Shown: piece by piece, positions 1 through 9,225 of the stretch
Numbering within the stretch: the stretch's first letter is position 1
How the letters are laid out: each line of letters begins with the position of its first letter
Assembly (NCBI GenBank): GCA_964408175.1
Contig: CAYOYL010000059.1
Location: 1 to 33,713 of the forward strand
Direction: 5' to 3'
DNA from: JAFGKM01 sp964408175
Lineage (GTDB): Bacteria; Ratteibacteria; UBA8468; B48-G9; JAFGKM01
DNA length: 33,713 bases
Translations under genes and position numbers: made by a program
Notes under the pieces: model-generated
Databases searched by the model: none
What the model saw: the letters and a program-made list of their open reading frames with translations, nothing else
What the model was told of the DNA's origin: nothing

Positions 1-2691
1 CTGAAAGAACTCGGGATAGACCCGCTGGAAACAACCGCAATAGAGGTAAATATGGGGATGCACCGTCCATCCGATGCAAGGCTGGGAGGAGCATTTGAAA
101 GATGGCTCTCATGGTCATCCGTACCGGGCAAAAGTGCTTTTTCTGAAACAATGGGAACACTCCTGCTCAGACAGGATGATACGGCTGTGCGCATCAACCG
201 GTTAGGCAAAAACATTCTCTACGGCAGGCTAAACAGCATAATGGAAAGTCCTGCTGAAAGGAATCTCAGGTTTTACCTTAACGTCCTTCCAGGAAATGAA
301 AAAGAAACGGCAATAACAAAAGAGATATACCTTGAAGGAAGTAAACAATTGCAGGAAAAAATACCATTTATGAAAGAGGGGTTGTTGTCAATAAAGGGTT
401 ATTCGGAAAAAAACAATGACCTTCTTTTTGACTACAGTTCGTTGATATACATAAAAGAACCGTTTGACTTCAGTTTCGTCTGCCACAGTGACCGCCGGGA
501 AATAGGGATAGACGTGGATATGCGCGGACTGGAGGAACGCCACTCCCTTGACATGAAAGAAGGAAGGGTAGTACTCACGGCAATAATAGAAGAAGGTGAA
601 AGTAAAAAAATCTACGGACTGAAGGAAGAGCGGGCTGAGACATTTTCAACAAAAATGACCGTGCCTTTTAAAGAAGAACTTCCCGTTGGGAAGTATAATG
701 TCAGATTAGGTCTAACCGCAGGCAGCGAAAAATACAAGAAGCAGCAGATATTTGAAAGGCCGTCCCCTGTATTTCTGCAGGACAGGAAGGGACTGGAGCG
801 TTATGTTCCTGCCCCCTGGACGGAGATAAAGAAAGAAGCCGACACCGTGAGAACCCGTTACCACAGGTATAGGTTTGGCGGTAACCCCTTTCCCGAAAAA
901 GCATGGAGTCAGGATATACCTGTACTTTTAAATACGACGATAATAGTGAAAACAGACGGAAAAGAGTATCAATTAACCCCTGTCTCATCAAGGGAGATAG
1001 AAGTCAGTCCTGACAGGATAATAACAGAGGGGGTACACCGTTCAAACGAGGCGAACCTTGAAATGACATGGAGGCGCAGGATAGACTACGACGGACTGGT
1101 CCGTGTAAATTTCAGCCTGTCACCGGTTAAAGGCTCTGTACAGATAGATTCTTTCAGCGTTGAGTCAGAGGTACCTGAACAAACGTCCAGTTATGCATTA
1201 ACACCGACATACAACCACGAATGGACGGAAAAGGATAAAACTGTTTTAAACACATTCCCCACTGCATGGCTGACCAACGATACTGTCGGTTTTTGCGTAC
1301 TCACGGATACCGATGCCAACTGGGTCTATCCCCCGGGCAGAAAACCTATACATATGCTCAAACAGGAAGGTGCATCTGTCATACAGGCGGAAATAATCTC
1401 CACACCTGTCATACTGGATACGAAGGCGGATTATTTACTTGCAGTGATGGCAACCCCGGGTAAACTGCCCCGCAAAGACTGGAGGAAGATACACGCTGAA
1501 GGATATGGTCTGCCCGGACAGACCCTTCAGATAACAGGATGGTCCCATGAGAAAGGAATGTGGTGGGTAAGCCAGAGTGTATTAACTGAACTTCTTTATC
1601 CTGAAGAGGCACGGAAAATTCTTGATAGATACAGGAAGAAAGGAGTGGGTTGTGTACCCTACGCTCTTGCGAATCAACTGGCTACAAACAACCCTATTTC
1701 TGACTACTACGGTTCAGTGTGGCAGAGAACCCAGTCAGGAAGACATCTGGCTCCCTCATACCGCACTGAATATCAGGGTAAGGTGTTTTACCTGGGAACC
1801 GCCTGCCCTGCAAGCGGGTTTGCCGATTACCTTACCTATTATATAGGCAGGGCAATGCGTGAATACGGATTCAAGGGTATTTATCTTGACGGTGGAGGAC
1901 CTGGTTTCTGCGATAATGCGCGGCACGGCTGTCGGAGAATAGATGTTTTTGACAAAGACCGTTTTCCTGAAAGTTATAATACCTTTGCTCTCCGGGAAAT
2001 GTATGAACGGCTTTATAAAATAATTCATACTAACGAACCCGGCGGGTATTTATACGTTCATATGTGGGACTTATTTTCTCCGCCAGTTATGAGTTTTGTG
2101 GATGTTACAAACCCGGGTGAGGAATTCATGCACGTCGTTCCCCGCGATTATAACTACTATGTAGACAGCATCCCTCCTGAGAGATGGCAGTCCAGTTACA
2201 GGTCTCCTGTAATAGGAAGTGCTGTCCAGTTTCTGGCGATGATACAAAGAGGATATCCCTTGTTTCAGATGATGCGGGAAAAGAAAGATGAAGAACGTAT
2301 GCGGCTGACAAGACCTCTTCTCACCGCATGTCTGCTGCATGATATACCCCTGAGCGGTGGTATGTACGTACCGGCAGATGTTATCTGGGAAATACTGGAC
2401 AGAAACAATATCAACGATGCCAAATTCCATCCATACTGGCGCCAGAAAGAAATATCTACGGAAGGAAAAGATATACTCATCAGTTATTATGGATGGGGAG
2501 GGGAGAAAAGACGTTTGGTAATCACAGGTAACTGGTCCGCCGAAAACACGTCTTTCAGTCTCAGATTAAATGACCTTAAGGGTAAAAAGGTCACAGCGGT
2601 GAACGAAGAAACAGGAAAGGAAACGGATATTTCGCTTCCTGTTGAGGTACCTGCAAGAAACTTTAGGATTTACAGCATCTTATGGGAATAG
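1..2691 (+). CDS. DUF6067/GH123-like glycoside hydrolase, 5' end missing
   Basis: The frame is open from base 1, with codons for LKELGIDPLETTAIEV before the first Met at 52, so the start lies outside the window and at least 896 residues are present. The middle part (TAWLTNDTVGFCVLTD, then STPVILDTKADYLLAVMATPG and a following WR) matches my memory of DUF6067/GH123-like proteins: beta-sandwich domains followed by a TIM barrel. The barrel strand GIYLDGGGP, with its Asp codon at 1888-1890, is a candidate active-site strand. A small beta-sandwich (about 2440-2691) closes the protein. The substrate cannot be read from sequence. The gene converges on the isomerase gene, with 33 bases between the stops and no terminator-like hairpin. 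Whether there is a signal peptide is unknown because the N-terminus is missing. The family call is fairly sure; activity is inferred. Confidence 0.75.
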   Translation: MKELGIDPLETTAIEVNMGMHRPSDARLGGAFERWLSWSSVPGKSAFSETMGTLLLRQDDTAVRINRLGKNILYGRLNSIMESPAERNLRFYLNVLPGNEKETAITKEIYLEGSKQLQEKIPFMKEGLLSIKGYSEKNNDLLFDYSSLIYIKEPFDFSFVCHSDRREIGIDVDMRGLEERHSLDMKEGRVVLTAIIEEGESKKIYGLKEERAETFSTKMTVPFKEELPVGKYNVRLGLTAGSEKYKKQQIFERPSPVFLQDRKGLERYVPAPWTEIKKEADTVRTRYHRYRFGGNPFPEKAWSQDIPVLLNTTIIVKTDGKEYQLTPVSSREIEVSPDRIITEGVHRSNEANLEMTWRRRIDYDGLVRVNFSLSPVKGSVQIDSFSVESEVPEQTSSYALTPTYNHEWTEKDKTVLNTFPTAWLTNDTVGFCVLTDTDANWVYPPGRKPIHMLKQEGASVIQAEIISTPVILDTKADYLLAVMATPGKLPRKDWRKIHAEGYGLPGQTLQITGWSHEKGMWWVSQSVLTELLYPEEARKILDRYRKKGVGCVPYALANQLATNNPISDYYGSVWQRTQSGRHLAPSYRTEYQGKVFYLGTACPASGFADYLTYYIGRAMREYGFKGIYLDGGGPGFCDNARHGCRRIDVFDKDRFPESYNTFALREMYERLYKIIHTNEPGGYLYVHMWDLFSPPVMSFVDVTNPGEEFMHVVPRDYNYYVDSIPPERWQSSYRSPVIGSAVQFLAMIQRGYPLFQMMREKKDEERMRLTRPLLTACLLHDIPLSGGMYVPADVIWEILDRNNINDAKFHPYWRQKEISTEGKDILISYYGWGGEKRRLVITGNWSAENTSFSLRLNDLKGKKVTAVNEETGKETDISLPVEVPARNFRIYSILWE

Positions 2692-2724
2692 CGATATATC
2701 AACAGGAGAAAATAATTTTATTTA

Positions 2725-3267
2725 TTACTGGATTTCTGGGGCTCGCTTGATGGCGGGGTCTGTGAATACGTCAGTCTCGTCAGAACTGGTGGAAGAAAAC
2801 TCCGAGACAACCGCACCCTCATCTCCTGCCTGGAACCAGTGAAGCGTATTAATGGGAATGGTGTACTGGTCACCGGGTTTAAGAACTATCTCATGCCAAA
2901 CGGTAAAGTACTCCTTTCTCTCTTTCAGGACAGCCCTCGGGTTTTTTACAGGTTCACCGGACACATAGAGGTATACCTCCCCGTACCTGCACCTGAAGGT
3001 CTCCTGCTTGCCGGGGTTTGAATCTGAGACCCTCGGGTGTCTGTGTTCAGGGCAGGTCTGACGGGGAATCAGCATCAGTTCCTTCGCACAGTAACGGTCG
3101 TTGTTCTCGTAAACGACTATCTGCAGGCCTATCGCCTCAGGCATGCTTAGCCCGAGGTCGGCTGTTTCCATCCCATCATACTCCTTGTCCGTGATAACAA
3201 TGCCTGCCTTTTCAAGCAACGCCAGAGACCTTTTTTTCAGTTCCTCTGCTTTTTTCTTCGTTATCAT
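2725..3267 (-). CDS. D-lyxose ketol-isomerase family cupin protein
   Basis: This 180-residue protein resembles the D-lyxose isomerase family (Lyx_isomer cupin), which interconverts D-lyxose/D-xylulose and usually also D-mannose/D-fructose with a divalent metal. Candidate metal ligands are visible: His75 and His77 in CPEHRHP, Glu89 in GKQETFRCRYGEVYLYV, and His143 in NTLHWFQAG. The length suits a single-domain cupin. The start is ATG at 3265-3267 with GAGGAG about 9 bases upstream. It is the last gene of the minus-strand run GH-like protein, gltX, isomerase; the gap after gltX is 31 bases, so cotranscription is likely. Given a GH38 alpha-mannosidase in the window, mannose may be the physiological substrate; this is inference. 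No signal peptide is present, so the protein should be cytosolic. Confidence 0.85.
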   Translation of the reverse strand: MITKKKAEELKKRSLALLEKAGIVITDKEYDGMETADLGLSMPEAIGLQIVVYENNDRYCAKELMLIPRQTCPEHRHPRVSDSNPGKQETFRCRYGEVYLYVSGEPVKNPRAVLKERKEYFTVWHEIVLKPGDQYTIPINTLHWFQAGDEGAVVSEFSSTSSDETDVFTDPAIKRAPEIQ

Positions 3268-3298
3268 CGTATATCTCCTCTCTCTTGTCTCCTCACCC

Positions 3299-4774
3299 TC
3301 ACCTTAATCCTCTCCCCTCAAGTGAGGGGAGAGGGAAAGGGGGATTTATAATCTTCTTTATCCTCTCTATTACCTTTTCCCTGCCGAGGTGTTCAAGCAT
3401 CTCAAAAAGTCCAGGTCCTTTTGTCTTCCCGCTGACCGCCACCCTGACAGGATGGAAGACATCACCCACCTTGTAACCCTTCCCCTCACAGAAACGCCTT
3501 ATTGTCTCCTCAAGGGAAACAACCGTCCAGTCTTTAGACCCCTCAAGAACAGCAAGTACCTCAGAGAGCACCTTTTTACCATCCTGTGTAAGGTACTTGC
3601 TTACCGCCTTCTCCTCATATTCAGGCTCTCTGACAAAAAATCCGACGTGGTACGGAACGTCTTTCAAAAGTTTTATCTTTTCCTGCTCAAGTGCAACCGC
3701 CTTCTCAAGGTATGCAAAATCATCCCCTGCCAGTTTATCCTTGACAATCCCTGACTTTTCAAGAAAGGGGATTGATAACTCCAGAATCCTTTTCGGCGTT
3801 GTCTGTCTTATGTAGTGTCCGTTCATCCACAAAAGTTTGTTCGGGTCAAAGACCGCGCTTGACTTCTGGCACCTCTCAATAGAAAAAGCCTGTATCAACT
3901 CTTCTTTTGAAAAGATATCCTGACTCTCTGTTGTCCCCCAGCCCAGCAAAGATATGTAGTTGAAGAACGCCTCAGGCAGGTAACCCTCCTCCCTGTAAGC
4001 CCGTACCGAGGTTGCTCCGTGCCTCTTGCTCAAACGCGTCTTGTCTGGTCCGAGGGTCATAGACATATGTGCAAACTGGGGTATGGGTGCACCCAACGCC
4101 TCAAAAAGCATTATGTGTTTGGGCGTATTTGAAAGGTGGTCTTCACCCCTTATCACGTGGGTAATCTTCATCAGGTAGTCATCAACAACCACGGCAAAGT
4201 GAAATGTCGGCAGGCCGTCCGACTTCATAATGACAAAGTCAGGTATGTGCTCACCCTCAAAGACAACCCCACCCCTGATAAGGTCATCTACCTTTACGGT
4301 CTTATCCTGCACCTTAAACCGAAGAACAGGTCTCCTGCCCTCTGCTTCATATCTGGCGACCTCATCCTCTGTCAGGTCTCTGCACCTGTTGTCATAGCCT
4401 GCAGAAACATTTTTGCCTGCTTGCTTATTCCTTGCCTCTATCTCCTCTTTTGTACAGTAGCACCTGTATGCCTTACCCTCCCTCAGCAGTCTCTCCGCCA
4501 ATTGTTTGTACGTATCAAGGCGGTCCATCTGCCTGTAAGGACCAAAGTCACCTCCAACATCGGGACCCTCGTCCCACTCCAGGCCGAACCACCTGAGGTC
4601 TTCCAACAGTGCAGTTTCGTACTCTTTTGCCGAACGTTCCGCATCGGTATCTTCAATCCTCAAGATGAAACTGCCGCCGCTCTTCCTTGCGAAAAGGTAG
4701 TTGTACAATGCAGTTCTGGCATTCCCTATATGCAGGTATCCTGTCGGGCTCGGTGCAAATCTCACTCTTATCAT
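3299..4774 (-). CDS. gltX: Glutamyl-tRNA synthetase
   Basis: Class I aminoacyl-tRNA synthetase that charges tRNA(Glu) with glutamate using ATP, 491 residues. The N-terminus FAPSPTGYLHIGNARTALYN carries the HIGH-type motif (HIGN, 15-18). The KMSKS-type motif is RLSKR at 247-251. Cys105-Tyr-Cys107 with Tyr127 and Cys131 matches the zinc knuckle of E. coli-type GluRS. The frame is open further upstream to 4903, but the ATG at 4772-4774 starts the canonical MIRVRFAPSP sequence. The preceding gene ends with TGA at 4776-4778, leaving a single base between stop and start, so translational coupling is likely. The last residues (about NPPFPLPSLEGRGLR) are encoded by a repeat with a perfect palindrome at 3309-3334 and do not look like native GluRS. 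Whether the enzyme is discriminating cannot be judged here. Confidence 0.97.
   Translation of the reverse strand: MIRVRFAPSPTGYLHIGNARTALYNYLFARKSGGSFILRIEDTDAERSAKEYETALLEDLRWFGLEWDEGPDVGGDFGPYRQMDRLDTYKQLAERLLREGKAYRCYCTKEEIEARNKQAGKNVSAGYDNRCRDLTEDEVARYEAEGRRPVLRFKVQDKTVKVDDLIRGGVVFEGEHIPDFVIMKSDGLPTFHFAVVVDDYLMKITHVIRGEDHLSNTPKHIMLFEALGAPIPQFAHMSMTLGPDKTRLSKRHGATSVRAYREEGYLPEAFFNYISLLGWGTTESQDIFSKEELIQAFSIERCQKSSAVFDPNKLLWMNGHYIRQTTPKRILELSIPFLEKSGIVKDKLAGDDFAYLEKAVALEQEKIKLLKDVPYHVGFFVREPEYEEKAVSKYLTQDGKKVLSEVLAVLEGSKDWTVVSLEETIRRFCEGKGYKVGDVFHPVRVAVSGKTKGPGLFEMLEHLGREKVIERIKKIINPPFPLPSLEGRGLR
3309..3334. repeat. Palindromic REP-like repeat in the gltX 3' end
   Basis: A perfect palindrome with 12-base arms (CCTCTCCCCTCA and TGAGGGGAGAGG) separated by AG, lying inside the last codons of gltX. 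With its flanks, the plus-strand translation reads HPHLNPLPSSEGRGKG, which resembles a widely dispersed bacterial intergenic repeat whose translation often looks like PHPNPLPxGEG (recalled, not searched). No run of T follows on either strand, so it is not a standard intrinsic terminator. Only one copy was noticed in the window. Confidence 0.75.
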
Positions 4775-4775
4775 A

Positions 4776-6725
4776 TCAGATTTTCTCCCTGTGTAGTTCG
4801 GCAACAGCAGATACTGTCTTGCCTGGGATGTCAAACTGAAGGTTACTGTTTTTAACAGAAAATGGTATACTCTTTGGCTTTTCTCCCAGTTCATTAAGAA
4901 CAACCCTGCGAATGTTATTTACACCCTTTGAATTTATACTGATGTTCCCCTGTGCCAACCTTCTCCGGGGATATCTCTCCATATCGCTGACGATGCTCGC
5001 CACAAGATTGCCCTCAGGATTTACAAAAAGGTTACCCTGAAAACCAACAGGCATCTCAATCGGGTTGCTGTCAAAAACCCACCGCCGCCTGTATAGCAGT
5101 TGCAGCAGTGGCGTATAAAGTTCATAGATGTCTTTTGAAGACTCAAAAGCCTCAGGATAACTCGTATATCCGGAGCCATATACAAGACAACTCTGAAACA
5201 TCTTTTCTATGGCACGGTCATTTCTGTCATAGACAAGGAAAAACATCGGCTTTGCAAGTGCATAATACTGCATGTGTCCGCACAACCACCCGCTTCCCTC
5301 CGCCATAAAACCGTCAATATACTTCATCAGTCCTATGCCAAACGGGCCATTGCCTATGATAACCTTTTCTGGATGCAAAAGTTGAGAGAGCAACTCAAGA
5401 TGAGGGAGGTAGTTGAGACCGCTCATATATGCAGGACGGTTGTTGACAGCCGTGATACCGTCGCTGTGTGCAGTATCCAGAAAGTTGTAGCACGCCTGGT
5501 CCAGAAACACCCCGTCCATCTCTGGATATCTTGCAGCCATGCCTTTTATCTGTCTTGTTACATCTTTCCCGAACGGCAGTGAGGGGTCGGAGTTCATCAG
5601 ATGCGTACCGCGCCATGCAGAAATCTTCTCCCCATAGATATCACGGATAAGAGAACTCCTTAAAAGATGCTCCGGCAGTTTGTCATCCCCGTCACCAGAG
5701 ACCTGTATATATGGCAGTGCCGCAGAGCCCACACTATGCAGGGTCTTTATGCTCCGCTTGATGATACCCACGGTTATCTTCCTTTTGTCCTGATAATAAT
5801 GGCCGCTCGTCCACTCCTCAACCTCGGGGTGGTAGTTACCATATAGAGGGAAGTGTCCATGAATCTCATGCCACTTAAGTCCTAACTCCGCCATTATGCG
5901 CGCTTTTTTCAGCGGCACATGAGACCCACCGCATACGTGTCCGCCCCACAGTTTATGGATAAGGCTGGAACGGGGTTCAAAGTACTCGTTAAATCTCTGG
6001 TACAGCCACCCGAGTGACGGACGCCATCCGCCCGAAGAGGCTCTGAGCAAAAGGCTTGCATTTGCCGGCTTTTTTGCCTTCAGCGCAAGCCAGTCATATC
6101 TTACATTTAGAGAGGGGTCACGGTAACCCCCCACAAAACGGAAACGCGGCGTCTTAAAATCAAACGGCATGGTAAGAAGTATCCCTGCATCTTTTTTATC
6201 CTTGCGGTAAGCACACAGGGCAGGTATGAGTATCCCGCTGGTAATCTCCCCGTACTCAAAGGCAAATCCGCCAAAGCGGTTGAGTTGAGAAGGCATATTC
6301 TCCTTTGCCGCCCACAGTGATATCCTGAATGCCGGCTGTGGCCATGGTACAGAATAGACGATTGAGCAGGAACGAAAGTCCCCCTTGTCCATCTCCAGTT
6401 GTGCAGTCCAGTGTATGGTATCATCTTCAACTCTGTACTTCTCAGTCAGCATCCATGGTGCATCCTTGAAAGACTTATAGAGCACCAATGTTTCCTCTTT
6501 GAGTTCAAACCTGACGTTCTTGACGTCTTTGCCTGAAAACCTCCTTTCCATTCTGTCGTCATAGACACTAACCTCACCCTTTTGCTCTGTCCAGACAAAC
6601 TCCTCACCATCTTTTACAACAAGACCTTTCATATTTCCTGAACCCTTCTCTATATCCAGCACAAGGTTGCCGCCCTTAAGCCTCCATCCACCTGCAATTT
6701 TTTCTATCCCATGTAGAGCAGACAT
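4776..6725 (-). CDS. Glycoside-hydrolase-like (beta/alpha)8-barrel protein, family unassigned
   Basis: A 649-residue protein with no signal peptide. Residues about 1-230 look like an all-beta domain rich in aromatic residues. Residues about 255-520 look like a TIM barrel: LKWHEIHGHFPLYG near 283-296, AALPYIQVSGDGD near 335-347, DGVFLDQACYN with Asp409, and DGFMAEGSGW with Glu476. A short beta domain closes it. Asp409 and Glu476 sit where GH-A/GH-D-type catalytic acids often lie; this is a guess from pattern. The frame can be read from a TTG at 6743, but that stretch is the Shine-Dalgarno itself (AGGAGGAGGAAG), so the ATG at 6723-6725 is the start. It heads the run with gltX and the isomerase. 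Substrate unknown. Confidence 0.7.
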   Translation of the reverse strand: MSALHGIEKIAGGWRLKGGNLVLDIEKGSGNMKGLVVKDGEEFVWTEQKGEVSVYDDRMERRFSGKDVKNVRFELKEETLVLYKSFKDAPWMLTEKYRVEDDTIHWTAQLEMDKGDFRSCSIVYSVPWPQPAFRISLWAAKENMPSQLNRFGGFAFEYGEITSGILIPALCAYRKDKKDAGILLTMPFDFKTPRFRFVGGYRDPSLNVRYDWLALKAKKPANASLLLRASSGGWRPSLGWLYQRFNEYFEPRSSLIHKLWGGHVCGGSHVPLKKARIMAELGLKWHEIHGHFPLYGNYHPEVEEWTSGHYYQDKRKITVGIIKRSIKTLHSVGSAALPYIQVSGDGDDKLPEHLLRSSLIRDIYGEKISAWRGTHLMNSDPSLPFGKDVTRQIKGMAARYPEMDGVFLDQACYNFLDTAHSDGITAVNNRPAYMSGLNYLPHLELLSQLLHPEKVIIGNGPFGIGLMKYIDGFMAEGSGWLCGHMQYYALAKPMFFLVYDRNDRAIEKMFQSCLVYGSGYTSYPEAFESSKDIYELYTPLLQLLYRRRWVFDSNPIEMPVGFQGNLFVNPEGNLVASIVSDMERYPRRRLAQGNISINSKGVNNIRRVVLNELGEKPKSIPFSVKNSNLQFDIPGKTVSAVAELHREKI

Positions 6726-6800
6726 TTTCTTCCTCCTCCTCAATATATCCCCATTTTCAAGGGGTGCGTCGGGACCTCAGTTTGAATACCTCACCTGTTT

Positions 6801-6829
6801 ATTATAGAATTTATTGGTACTTTTTAAAA
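6801..6829 (-). promoter_or_regulatory. Candidate promoter of the GH-like/gltX/isomerase run
   Basis: On the minus strand a perfect TATAAT (plus-strand ATTATA, 6801-6806) lies about 75 bases upstream of the ATG at 6725. The -35 region is only weakly T-rich (TTTTAA at 17 bases). A small hairpin (CCCC at 6749-6752 with GGGG at 6761-6764) lies in the presumed leader. Confidence 0.45.
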
Positions 6830-6860
6830 GAGATGTTTACGGTGCCGGGGGGAACAGGTA

Positions 6861-7325
6861 ATGGAGATAAGAAAATTCAAAAAAGAGGATGCCCGCCAGA
6901 TTCTTGCAATGACCGAAGATTGCTGGAACGGTTATGCCTTTGCTCAGGTGCTGGAAGAGAGGTTCGGGATAAGGCCCAAAAGATGGTATGAATACAAGGC
7001 GGCGGAAATTGAAGAGTTTATAAACGCCCATCCTGACTGGATTTTTGTGGCTGAAGAGGATGGTAGAACAATTGGTTATGCCACATATATCATTTTCAGA
7101 GAGAGAGAAATAGGGGAGGTCGGAAACAACGCTGTACACCCGGACTACCGCGGCAGGGGTATCGGCAGCAAACTACACAGGGCCGTACTTGATGAACTGA
7201 AAAGAGAGGGGATGAAAGGAGTTTTTGTCATTACGACGAGAAAACACATCCCTGCAAGAAAGATGTACGAGTCTGCCGGGTTTGAAGAAAGCTGGCACCA
7301 GATATTCTACGTAAGGGAGTTATAA
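6861..7325 (+). CDS. GNAT family N-acetyltransferase
   Basis: A 154-residue protein spanning one GNAT domain, which transfers an acetyl group from acetyl-CoA to an amine; the acceptor is unknown. The acetyl-CoA-binding motif A is clear: AVHPDYRGRGIGSKL (residues about 91-105) contains the Arg/Gln-x-x-Gly-x-Gly/Ala consensus as RGRGIG. It is followed by the usual MYESAGFEE near 135-143. The start ATG at 6861 follows a G-rich stretch (GGGGGGAAC) serving as an imperfect ribosome site. The gene stands alone on the plus strand between two minus-strand runs and ends 5 bases from the stop of the heparinase-like gene. RimI-like ribosomal protein acetylation is possible but not shown. Confidence 0.85.
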   Translation: MEIRKFKKEDARQILAMTEDCWNGYAFAQVLEERFGIRPKRWYEYKAAEIEEFINAHPDWIFVAEEDGRTIGYATYIIFREREIGEVGNNAVHPDYRGRGIGSKLHRAVLDELKREGMKGVFVITTRKHIPARKMYESAGFEESWHQIFYVREL

Positions 7326-7330
7326 TACAT

Positions 7331-9205
7331 TTATACGACCCTTAAAAACTTGAGTTTTTCCGATAACTCAACCTTCACTGTCTTTTTATGGAACCTGACG
7401 TCAACTGTAATTACCCCCTTCTCTTTAACTATTGTAATCCCTGCTGATGCAGTTCCGGGAACAGCCGCGGCAGCAAGTACTACATCCTTGTGCAGTCCTT
7501 CCGTACACCAGCGCAGCATCTGTGCCGGCTCTGAGGACGGGTTTATTGGTGCCGTCATAGACCGGGCAAGCAGACAGGGAACACTGGCGGCAAAAGCAAG
7601 CCGCATCTTTTCACTCCTGCCTCTCAAACAGGCACCTTTTGATGACAGACTGTGTACCTCCGCATGTGTATGTAAACGGCTTTCAACCCTCGCTGGATGA
7701 AGGGTCACAACCCTGTCAACCACAAGAAAAGCCTGATTTTTCAGTAGGAGTACGAGGCGGGCACAGAACTCCGGGGTTGATTCACTATCCCGCGAAGTAC
7801 CCATAACACCGGCTCCTTCAAGATGCACACCTGATATACCTGTATGGTTGAATATACGGGTAGATTTCAGAGATGCCCCATATGGTACACCCACCCCGTT
7901 AATCATAATTGTATTTTTGTACTGGGCATTGATATCCGGCAGGTCATATCTGCGGGGCGAAAATGTGGTATCAAGATACTCTGAATTACCTTCACTGCTG
8001 ATGAGTTTTTCGCCCTTCACCACAATGTTGAAACTGAAAAGGTCACAGTGCCCATGGGGTACCTTCGTTGTTCCACCACGGACAGAGACATAAAGTCCCG
8101 GCTCAGGCCAGCGGTCTGCAACCACTGCCCAGTCAACGCCCCTGTACAATCTGGCGCCTGTTCTTTTCTCCATCGGACGCATGGACTTAAGCCGCCCGTC
8201 GTGGAAAAGGAGCCATTCGGCAGCAGATGCCCAGTTTCCCCCGCATGCAGCCTCAGGTTTTTTCCGCAGTATGGTGTCCATCCGCTGCATCACTGAGTCG
8301 TTACGGAGCCTGCGGGCTGCTGCGTAATGAAAGGGCAGTGGAGTCCACCTGTTCGCATCGCCGAAGCTGCAGGGCTGCCCGTTAGGCGTAAAATCCAGTG
8401 GAAACTCCAGTGTCTTGTAAGTCCCCTTCAACTGCATCAGGGGGTGCCTTTGACCCGTGGCATTTTCGCGGCTCAACAGATACATAAAGGCATATCTCAT
8501 ACCGTAGTTCCAGTAACCGATGCCTTCAGGCCAGGCACCGGATGTCCTGTCAAGGTGGTTCATAAAGGATGCTATGGACCTTTCCACACGCGGCAAAATC
8601 TGCCTAACTATGGGTATCTCATCGTACATAGCAAGAGACAACATCCCCAGCCCGCCGGCACAGACCGAATTCCAGTTGCTGTCAGGCCTGCCGAACCACC
8701 AGGCTGCCCGCGGTTTGCAGTGCACAATACCTGAGGCAAAAGACCACCGGAGTGCAATATCATGAAAGAGTCGTTTTTCTGCAGATGAAAGCGTATCGTA
8801 AAGCAGGTCATAGGCAACAGATAGTGTGGCAGAGTTCTCTCCGTAACTCAGGTCATATATTGCAGCAGGGCGGCAGTCCCCCTTACGCCATGTAATCCAT
8901 GACCAGCACTTCCAACCGCCAATAATGCGAATGTAGGCGAGGGCGGCATCGCGGAAGCGGCTCTCGCCTGTCTGACGCCAGCGTACAAGCAGGGTTAAGA
9001 CCCTCTCCTGAACCTCTCTTGCACGGACGAGAAGCGAGTTGTGCGTATCAGGGTTGAAGGTCAGCCGGGGCATCTTTACCCATTCTTCGGCATTTTCTGC
9101 TACCCACTGACTGGACATCCTGATAAAAGGCGTTTCAGGCTGGTTTTTAAGACGGGCCAAATCCTTCTGACTGATATAAAGCCGCGGATGCTGATTCAGT
9201 TTCAT
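7331..9205 (-). CDS. Heparinase II/III-like polysaccharide lyase family protein
   Basis: A 624-residue protein with the architecture of the heparinase II/III family: an N-terminal alpha/alpha toroid (about 60-330), then a beta-sandwich. Diagnostic segments are DSNWNSVCAGGLG (about 175-187), WPEGIGYWNYG (about 225-235) with possible catalytic Tyr, and GTTKVPHGHCDLFSF (about 378-392), where His384, His386 and Asp388 resemble the family's metal/active site. NTIMINGVGVPYG follows. Characterised members cleave uronate-containing polysaccharides by beta-elimination. No signal peptide is visible, unlike many secreted lyases, so it probably acts on imported oligosaccharides. The ATG at 9203-9205 has AGGAG five bases upstream. 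It is third in an operon after the esterase and the DUF5703 gene (20-base gap). The family is secure; the substrate is unknown. Confidence 0.85.
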   Translation of the reverse strand: MKLNQHPRLYISQKDLARLKNQPETPFIRMSSQWVAENAEEWVKMPRLTFNPDTHNSLLVRAREVQERVLTLLVRWRQTGESRFRDAALAYIRIIGGWKCWSWITWRKGDCRPAAIYDLSYGENSATLSVAYDLLYDTLSSAEKRLFHDIALRWSFASGIVHCKPRAAWWFGRPDSNWNSVCAGGLGMLSLAMYDEIPIVRQILPRVERSIASFMNHLDRTSGAWPEGIGYWNYGMRYAFMYLLSRENATGQRHPLMQLKGTYKTLEFPLDFTPNGQPCSFGDANRWTPLPFHYAAARRLRNDSVMQRMDTILRKKPEAACGGNWASAAEWLLFHDGRLKSMRPMEKRTGARLYRGVDWAVVADRWPEPGLYVSVRGGTTKVPHGHCDLFSFNIVVKGEKLISSEGNSEYLDTTFSPRRYDLPDINAQYKNTIMINGVGVPYGASLKSTRIFNHTGISGVHLEGAGVMGTSRDSESTPEFCARLVLLLKNQAFLVVDRVVTLHPARVESRLHTHAEVHSLSSKGACLRGRSEKMRLAFAASVPCLLARSMTAPINPSSEPAQMLRWCTEGLHKDVVLAAAAVPGTASAGITIVKEKGVITVDVRFHKKTVKVELSEKLKFLRVV

Positions 9206-9225
9206 GCCATCTCCTTTTCCCTCAT

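Noticed and set aside
3309..3334. The gltX palindrome as an intrinsic terminator.
   Set aside because: The stem is strong but no T tract follows on either strand.
4136..4855. A 239-residue plus-strand open frame.
   Set aside because: It lies antisense inside gltX and its 5' neighbour, has no family resemblance and no ribosome site; it is a shadow of a well-supported gene.
4775..4903. Extension of gltX by 43 residues.
   Set aside because: It would overlap the upstream gene, and the conserved GluRS start is at the ATG at 4774.
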